DNA from: Verrucosispora sp. WMMD573
GTDB taxonomy: Bacteria > Actinomycetota > Actinomycetes > Mycobacteriales > Micromonosporaceae
Direction: 5' to 3'
Assembly: GCF_027497175.1 (NCBI RefSeq)
Contig: NZ_CP114901.1
Location: 5,270,001-5,334,000 of the forward strand
DNA: 64,000 bases
The position numbers and the translations under genes are program-made. Below, piece after piece: positions 59,587 through 64,000 of this stretch; positions within the stretch are counted from its first letter, which is position 1; each line of letters starts with the position of its first letter. The notes below the pieces were generated by a model. That model had not been told where the DNA came from, did no database searches, and worked only from the letters and a program-made list of their open reading frames with translations.

Positions 59587-60419
59587 GGGGTACCTCCGGT
59601 CAGGTGGTGAGCGAGCAGCGGAACCAGCGGAGCGCAGGCCAGCAGCAGCGTGAGAAGCGCTCCGTCGCGCAGGCGGAACGGGATGTGGCGGCGCTCGGTC
59701 CGGCTCGGATAGGCACCGAAGCCGCGCGACTCCATGGACAGTGACACACGGTCGGCGTGCCGGATTCCTCCCGCCAGGAGCGGGATGGCGTACCCGGCGT
59801 AGCGCCGGACGCCGGCGACCGGCCCTCGCCCGCCGGACAGCCCGCGAACCCGGTGCGCGTTGCGGATCGTGTCGAGTTCCTGCGCGAAGCGCGGGACGAA
59901 GCGCAGCGCCGCCAAACCGGCATAGCCGATCCGGTAGGGCACGCGAAGTTGCGCGATCATCGACCGGACCAGGTCGGCTCCATGGGTGGTCAGCCCCGAG
60001 AGCAGGGCCAGCAGCACCACCGCGCCGACCCGCAGGCCGGTGGCGAAGCCGGTTTCCAACGCCCCGGACCAGAGGGTCAACGGGCCGAGCCGCAGCAGGG
60101 CGTGGGTATGGTCGACTCGGGACGGGTCCGTCCAGATCCCGAACGACACGGTCATCACCGCCACCAGTGTGGCGACGCCGATCAGCAAGCCACCCAACGT
60201 CCGTGCGGCGAGCCGGCTCCCGCCCAGCAACAGGGCCAGCGTGAGGGCCGCGAACAGGGCTGGGGTGAGCAGATCCCGCGAGCCGATCGCCACGACCATG
60301 GCCGGTATCGGCCCAAGCGCCTTCACCAGTGGGTTGTAGGTCCGCAGATCCCACACCGAGCCGTTCAGGTCCGGCTCGGTCAACACCACGACCGAATTAC
60401 GTACCGCGCGGACCGTCAC
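59583..60419 (-). CDS. ECF transporter T component (EcfT/YkoC-like permease)
   Basis: 278 residues. Four to five membrane helices, with the EcfT coupling motifs in the cytoplasmic region: LRFVPRFAQELDTIRNAHRVRG and HADRVSLSMESRGFG (the two conserved Ala-Arg-Gly-type helices that contact the ATPases). The GTG at 60419 overlaps the ATPase stop by four bases. Works with the double ATPase and the S component of the same operon. Confidence 0.87.
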   Translation of the reverse strand: MTVRAVRNSVVVLTEPDLNGSVWDLRTYNPLVKALGPIPAMVVAIGSRDLLTPALFAALTLALLLGGSRLAARTLGGLLIGVATLVAVMTVSFGIWTDPSRVDHTHALLRLGPLTLWSGALETGFATGLRVGAVVLLALLSGLTTHGADLVRSMIAQLRVPYRIGYAGLAALRFVPRFAQELDTIRNAHRVRGLSGGRGPVAGVRRYAGYAIPLLAGGIRHADRVSLSMESRGFGAYPSRTERRHIPFRLRDGALLTLLLACAPLVPLLAHHLTGGTP

Positions 60420-62167
60420 GCCGCCACCCCCGCCGCGCCGGTCGGCAGGTCGGCCAGCCGGGTGACCGCGCGCCACGACTCATGACACACCAGGGCACCG
60501 GTGGCGCGGGCCAGCGGAGGCGGACGAAGACCTGCCCGGGTCAGCAACCCGGCGTCGGCGAACAGCTCAGCCGGCGGCGCGTCGGCGAGCACCCGCCCGT
60601 CGACGAGTGCCACGACGCGGCTCGCGTGCTCGGCGACCAGGTGCATGTCGTGGGTCACCATGACCACGGTGGTGCCGGTACGGTGCAGGTCGGTGAGGAG
60701 TTCGAGCAGTTCCGCGGCCCGCTGCCGGTCCTGACCGAAGGTGGGTTCGTCGAGCACCAGCACCCGCGGACGGCAGATGATCGCGGTCGCGACCGAGAGT
60801 CGTCGCTTCTGGCCGCCGGAGAGCAGGAACGGGTGCCGGTCGCGGAGTTCCAGGAGGCCGAACCGGCTCAGTACGTCGTCGACCCGGCTCGCCATCTCGT
60901 CCTCGGCCACCCGACGGATCCGCAGCCCGTGGGCCAGTTCGTCGTCGACCCGAGCGGTGACGAACTGATGCTCCGGATTCTGGAAGACGAATCCGACCAG
61001 CCCGGCCAGGGTCCGGCCGTCGACCCGGGCCGGATCGACGCCGGCCACCCGAACGGTGCCGCGGGGCGGCCGGGTCACGCCCGCGATGGCCTGGGCCAGG
61101 GTGGTCTTGCCGGCACCGTTCGGACCCACCACGGCGACCAGTTCGCCTGCGGAAATGGCGAGGTCGATCTCGTGCAGCACGGCAGCCCGTCCACGCCTGA
61201 CCGTCAGGCGGGACACCTCGACTGCCACCTCATCCCGACTTGCGGGCGCGACCGGGTCGGCCACAGCCGACGGCGGTGCCGGCAGGACCGGGTAGGCGTC
61301 GAGTGCGGCGCCCAACTCGGTCGGGGTCAGCGGCAGCGGTTCCAGCTCGATGCCGGCTCGGCGCAGCCGGAGCGCCGCCAGTGTCGCCTGTGGCAGCCAG
61401 ACCCCGAGCCGGATCAGCCGGTCGGCGTGCTCGGTGAGCACCTGCCGAACCGGTCCGTCCAGAATCAGCCGACCCTTGTCGTCGAGCACGACCACCCGGT
61501 CGACCAGTTCGACGGCGGTGTCCAGGTTGTGCTCGACCAGCAGGACGGCGCGTTCGCCGGTCGCGACGATCCGCCGCAGCAGAGCGTGCACCTCCTCGAC
61601 GCCGACCGGGTCGAGATTGGCGGTGGGCTCGTCCAGGACCAGCAACGGCGCCCGCAGCGCCAGCGCGCAGGCAATGGCCAGCCGTTGCCGGCCACCACCG
61701 GACAGCTGACTCGGATCGTCGTCGCGCCGCTCCCACAGCCCGACCGCCCGCAACGCCTCCTCGGCCCGTACGAGCACCTCGTCGGCGGGCAGACGCAGGT
61801 TCTCCGGCCCGAAGCAGACCTCGTCGAGCACCGTCGCCATCACCACCTGGGCGTCCGGATCCTGGAAGACCATGGCGACGTCCGCGGCGAAAGTCGGCAC
61901 CGGATGGTCGGCGACCGGCCGACCGGCGGCGCGCACGGCGCCCGCCACCCGGGCGGCCACCACGTTCGGAATCAGCCCGTTGCTGGTCAGGGTCAAGGTC
62001 GACTTGCCGCATCCCGAAGGACCCAGTAGCAGCACCGCCTCGCCCGGCCACACCCCGAACGAGACCGCACTCGGGCTGGGCAGCCCGTAGTGGACCACGT
62101 CGTCGCCGTGCTGCGGCAACTCGTGGCGTACGGAGACGCCCGCGAACGAGAGAAGAGGCTGATGCAC
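60416..62167 (-). CDS. ECF transporter double ATPase (YkoD-like)
   Basis: 583 residues, two ABC domains in one chain. First: Walker A LGPSGCGKSTL, signature LSGGGRQRLAIACAL, Walker B LLVLDEPTANLD. Second, from about 305: Walker A VGPNGAGKTTL, signature LSGGQKRRLSVATAI, Walker B VLVLDEPTFGQD. Both sites look active. Starts with a GTG at 62167 that follows a TATCCT element by six bases, inside the iron-box promoter, so the mRNA is probably leaderless. Energises the ECF importer. Confidence 0.9.
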   Translation of the reverse strand: MHQPLLSFAGVSVRHELPQHGDDVVHYGLPSPSAVSFGVWPGEAVLLLGPSGCGKSTLTLTSNGLIPNVVAARVAGAVRAAGRPVADHPVPTFAADVAMVFQDPDAQVVMATVLDEVCFGPENLRLPADEVLVRAEEALRAVGLWERRDDDPSQLSGGGRQRLAIACALALRAPLLVLDEPTANLDPVGVEEVHALLRRIVATGERAVLLVEHNLDTAVELVDRVVVLDDKGRLILDGPVRQVLTEHADRLIRLGVWLPQATLAALRLRRAGIELEPLPLTPTELGAALDAYPVLPAPPSAVADPVAPASRDEVAVEVSRLTVRRGRAAVLHEIDLAISAGELVAVVGPNGAGKTTLAQAIAGVTRPPRGTVRVAGVDPARVDGRTLAGLVGFVFQNPEHQFVTARVDDELAHGLRIRRVAEDEMASRVDDVLSRFGLLELRDRHPFLLSGGQKRRLSVATAIICRPRVLVLDEPTFGQDRQRAAELLELLTDLHRTGTTVVMVTHDMHLVAEHASRVVALVDGRVLADAPPAELFADAGLLTRAGLRPPPLARATGALVCHESWRAVTRLADLPTGAAGVAA

Positions 62168-62171
62168 GAGG

Positions 62172-62190
62172 TTAGGATAGGCGAACCTAA
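62172..62190. promoter_or_regulatory. DtxR/IdeR iron box
   Basis: TTAGGATAGGCGAACCTAA agrees at 17 of 19 positions with the iron-regulator consensus TTAGGTTAGGCTAACCTAA, and the symmetry extends to GG...CC on both sides (62170-62192). It lies five bases above the GTG of the double ATPase and covers the minus-strand -10 element TATCCT (62174-62179). In actinobacteria such sites are bound by iron-loaded IdeR/DmdR to shut off iron-uptake genes. The box is near-symmetric, but only the leftward genes start from it. Confidence 0.85.
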
Positions 62191-62237
62191 CCTGCTATTT
62201 CCACGTGCCAGCCGAATGGCACGCGACCGCAGGTGCC

Positions 62238-63623
62238 CTACGTCAGCAGTTGGAGCGCTCGCTGACGAACGTCGACGTAGCGCTGGTGCACGTCCGGAGT
62301 GCCGGTGGCGGTCGCCTCGTCGGCAGCGACCGGCCACTGCGGGGGTTCGGTCCGACCTGACAACGCCCAGGCGGCCTGGCGTGCCGCGCCGAGCGCGACG
62401 TACTCGGCAGGTCTCGGCACGCTCACCGGCACGCCGAACAGCGCCGGCGCGACCGCCCGCACCGCGCGTGACCGGGCCGCGCCGCCGATCAGCAGCACCC
62501 GGCCGACCGGGACGTCCTGGGCGCGGAGGGCGTCGAGGGCGTCGGCGAGACCACCGAGCATCCCCTCCACCGCGGCCCGCGCCAGATTCGCCGCCGACGC
62601 GTTCGCCCGGGTCAGCCCGGCGAGCAGGCCACGGGCGTCAGGCAGGTTCGGGGTGCGCTCCCCGTCCAGGTACGGCAGGAGCGTCAACCCGTCCGCGCCA
62701 GGTGAGGCCGAGAGCGCCAGCTCGTCGAGTTCGGCAAGGGACCGGCCCAGCAGATCAGCGACCGCGACCAGCACCCTTGCCGCGTTGAGCGTGCACACCA
62801 GCGGCAGAAACCCGCCCGTCGCGTCGGCGTAGCCGGCCACCAGCCCGCTCGGGTCGGCGGTCGGGACCTCACTCAGGCCGAACGCGCAACCCGAGGTGCC
62901 CAGCGACACCACCACGTCGCCAGGTCGCAGGCCGACGCCGAGGGCCGCGCCCATGGTGTCGCCGGTGCCGGCGGCGAGTATCGCACCGGACGCGGTCTCG
63001 CCGACCGTCTCGGCCGGTCCGGCGACCCGAGGCAGCGCCACGTCCCGACCGAAGGCGAGCCGCACCAGGTCCCGCCGGTACTGCCCCGTCGCCGGTGACC
63101 AGTACCCGGTGCCGGAGGCCTCACCGCGATCGGTAGTCGGCTCTCCCCCGCCCGCGCGCAACCGATGGGTGAGCCAGTCGTGCGGCAGCAGCACCGTGCT
63201 GGTCCGGGCCGCGAGCTCCGGCTCGGCGCGAGCGAACCAGCGCAGCTTGGTGACCGTGAAACTGGCCACCGGCACCAGCCCGACCGCGTCGGCCCACGCC
63301 TGCGGGCCACCGAATTCATCGGTGAGGTCGACCGCGGCGCGCGCCGAGCGGGTGTCGTTCCACAGCAACGCGGGACGCACCACCTCGCCAGCCTCGTCGA
63401 GGCAGATCATGCCCTGCTGCTGCCCGCCGACACCGATCGCGGCCACACCGTCCAGCAGCCCGGCGCTGGCCCGCTCGAAGGCGACCCACCACAGGTGCGG
63501 GTCGACCTCCGTCCCGTCGGGGTGCGGGGCGCGCCCCTCGCGGAGCACCTCGCCGGTGTCCGCGTCGCACACCACGACCTTTGTCGACTGGGTGGACGAG
63601 TCGACGCCGGCTACCAGTGTCAT
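62238..63623 (-). CDS. xylB: Xylulokinase
   Basis: 461 residues, FGGY carbohydrate kinase. [15 protein letters not shown] is the N-terminal phosphate loop, [16 protein letters not shown] and LLWNDTRSA the xylulokinase substrate motif, with the catalytic aspartate in WNDTRS-region family position. [22 protein letters not shown] and [21 protein letters not shown] complete the pattern. Phosphorylates D-xylulose to the 5-phosphate. The ATG at 63623 has GGAG seven bases upstream; a GTG four codons earlier lacks one. Not part of the iron-box operon, 70 bases from it, and unrelated in function. Confidence 0.9.
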   Translation of the reverse strand: MTLVAGVDSSTQSTKVVVCDADTGEVLREGRAPHPDGTEVDPHLWWVAFERASAGLLDGVAAIGVGGQQQGMICLDEAGEVVRPALLWNDTRSARAAVDLTDEFGGPQAWADAVGLVPVASFTVTKLRWFARAEPELAARTSTVLLPHDWLTHRLRAGGGEPTTDRGEASGTGYWSPATGQYRRDLVRLAFGRDVALPRVAGPAETVGETASGAILAAGTGDTMGAALGVGLRPGDVVVSLGTSGCAFGLSEVPTADPSGLVAGYADATGGFLPLVCTLNAARVLVAVADLLGRSLAELDELALSASPGADGLTLLPYLDGERTPNLPDARGLLAGLTRANASAANLARAAVEGMLGGLADALDALRAQDVPVGRVLLIGGAARSRAVRAVAPALFGVPVSVPRPAEYVALGAARQAAWALSGRTEPPQWPVAADEATATGTPDVHQRYVDVRQRALQLLT

Positions 63624-63798
63624 CGCACGCTCCACAGGGGTCGGTGCCCGTAGGTCGAAGGCACTCGGACGATGCCGTCGCGCCCGACTCTACGTGCGGC
63701 CTCCAACCCACGCACGTGCCCGGCGGTGAGCCGTACGGCCGCTCAGGGAACGATCACCACGCCGCCCACATGTCCGGGTACCGCACTAGTCTGCCGTC

Positions 63799-64000
63799 AT
63801 GGCGAGCGCTGAACTGGATGAGTTGATCGTCGCGAACGCCGACGCGCTGCGTGCCTGGTTGTCGGCCAACCACGCCACGTCGCCCGGCGTCTGGCTCGCC
63901 CTCACCAAGAAGGGCGGCTCGGTCACCACGCTGACCTGGCAGCAGGCGGTCGACGAGGCCCTGTGTTTCGGTTGGATCGACGGGCAGGCCCGGAAACGGG
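63799..64000 (+). CDS. YdeI/OmpD-associated-like protein, partial
   Basis: The first 67 residues before the right edge. LRAWLSANHATSPGVWLALTKKG and a WQQAVDEALCFGWIDGQ segment are the N-terminal signature of the YdeI family of small cytoplasmic proteins linked to stress and peptide resistance in some species; the biochemical function is unknown. Divergent from the xylulokinase gene with a 175-base gap in which nothing specific was recognised. Confidence 0.85.
   Translation, partial: MASAELDELIVANADALRAWLSANHATSPGVWLALTKKGGSVTTLTWQQAVDEALCFGWIDGQARKR

Noticed and set aside
62168-62237. A TPP riboswitch before the YkoEDC-like operon
   Set aside because: The leader is at most a few bases long (the GTG follows the -10 by six bases) and no THI-box motif is present.

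Overview
The window is very GC-rich actinomycete DNA: C/G-ending codons, GTG and TTG starts, four-base ATGA/GTGA/TTGA gene overlaps, and several promoters that appear to give leaderless mRNAs. The gene content suggests a Micromonosporaceae-type actinomycete such as Micromonospora, Salinispora or Actinoplanes. That assignment is inferred from style and content; no rRNA or other marker gene is present. No tRNA, rRNA, CRISPR array, insertion sequence, integrase or phage gene was seen.

Layout. (1) 1-7842: a tightly coupled minus-strand operon encoding ATP-grasp ligase, DUF4213/DUF364 protein, SbnA-like PLP enzyme, dipeptide-epimerase-type enolase, MFS exporter, methyltransferase and a nickel/peptide-type binding lipoprotein (cut by the window edge), with a divergent MarR regulator. 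The parts list resembles small-metallophore loci, but I know of no characterised match. (2) 7901-17406: a tyrosine-derived locus with tyrosine ammonia-lyase, flavin monooxygenase, alpha-hydroxy-acid oxidase, membrane-anchored P450 and a two-component system, divergent from an AMP-forming acid ligase; a 43-codon remnant of a second flavoprotein precedes the ligase. (3) 17562-23708: an esterase, a ferric-reductase-like membrane flavoprotein, a FAD monooxygenase with its MarR regulator, a decayed NarL-type two-component pair and a small membrane protein. (4) 23754-28406: a sulfide/persulfide operon with a CstR-type repressor, rhodanese, SulP transporter, carbonic-anhydrase-like protein and persulfide dioxygenase-rhodanese, with three matching operator palindromes. 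(5) 28546-53555: a 25-kb, one-direction nonribosomal peptide cluster. (6) 53847-62190: a nickel/peptide ABC importer followed upstream by a YkoEDC-type ECF transporter whose promoter holds a 17/19 match to the DtxR/IdeR iron box. (7) 62238-64000: a xylulokinase and the start of a YdeI-like gene.

How the peptide cluster seems to work. Order of synthesis: FAAL-ACP-C, then A-PCP-C-A-PCP-C, then A-PCP-C-TE, giving a fatty-acylated precursor with three activated residues and an unpaired terminal condensation domain before the thioesterase. The first A domain reads as threonine-like. The second has an acidic pocket suited to a diamino acid. The operon begins with genes that could make that diamino acid: a PduX-like GHMP kinase, an SbnA-like beta-replacement enzyme and an argininosuccinate-lyase-like enzyme. 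A penicillin-acylase homologue could later remove the fatty acyl group, as PvdQ does in pyoverdine maturation, and an MFS protein could export the product. The iron box upstream of the adjacent transporters makes a siderophore or other metallophore the leading interpretation. Function throughout is inferred from sequence only.
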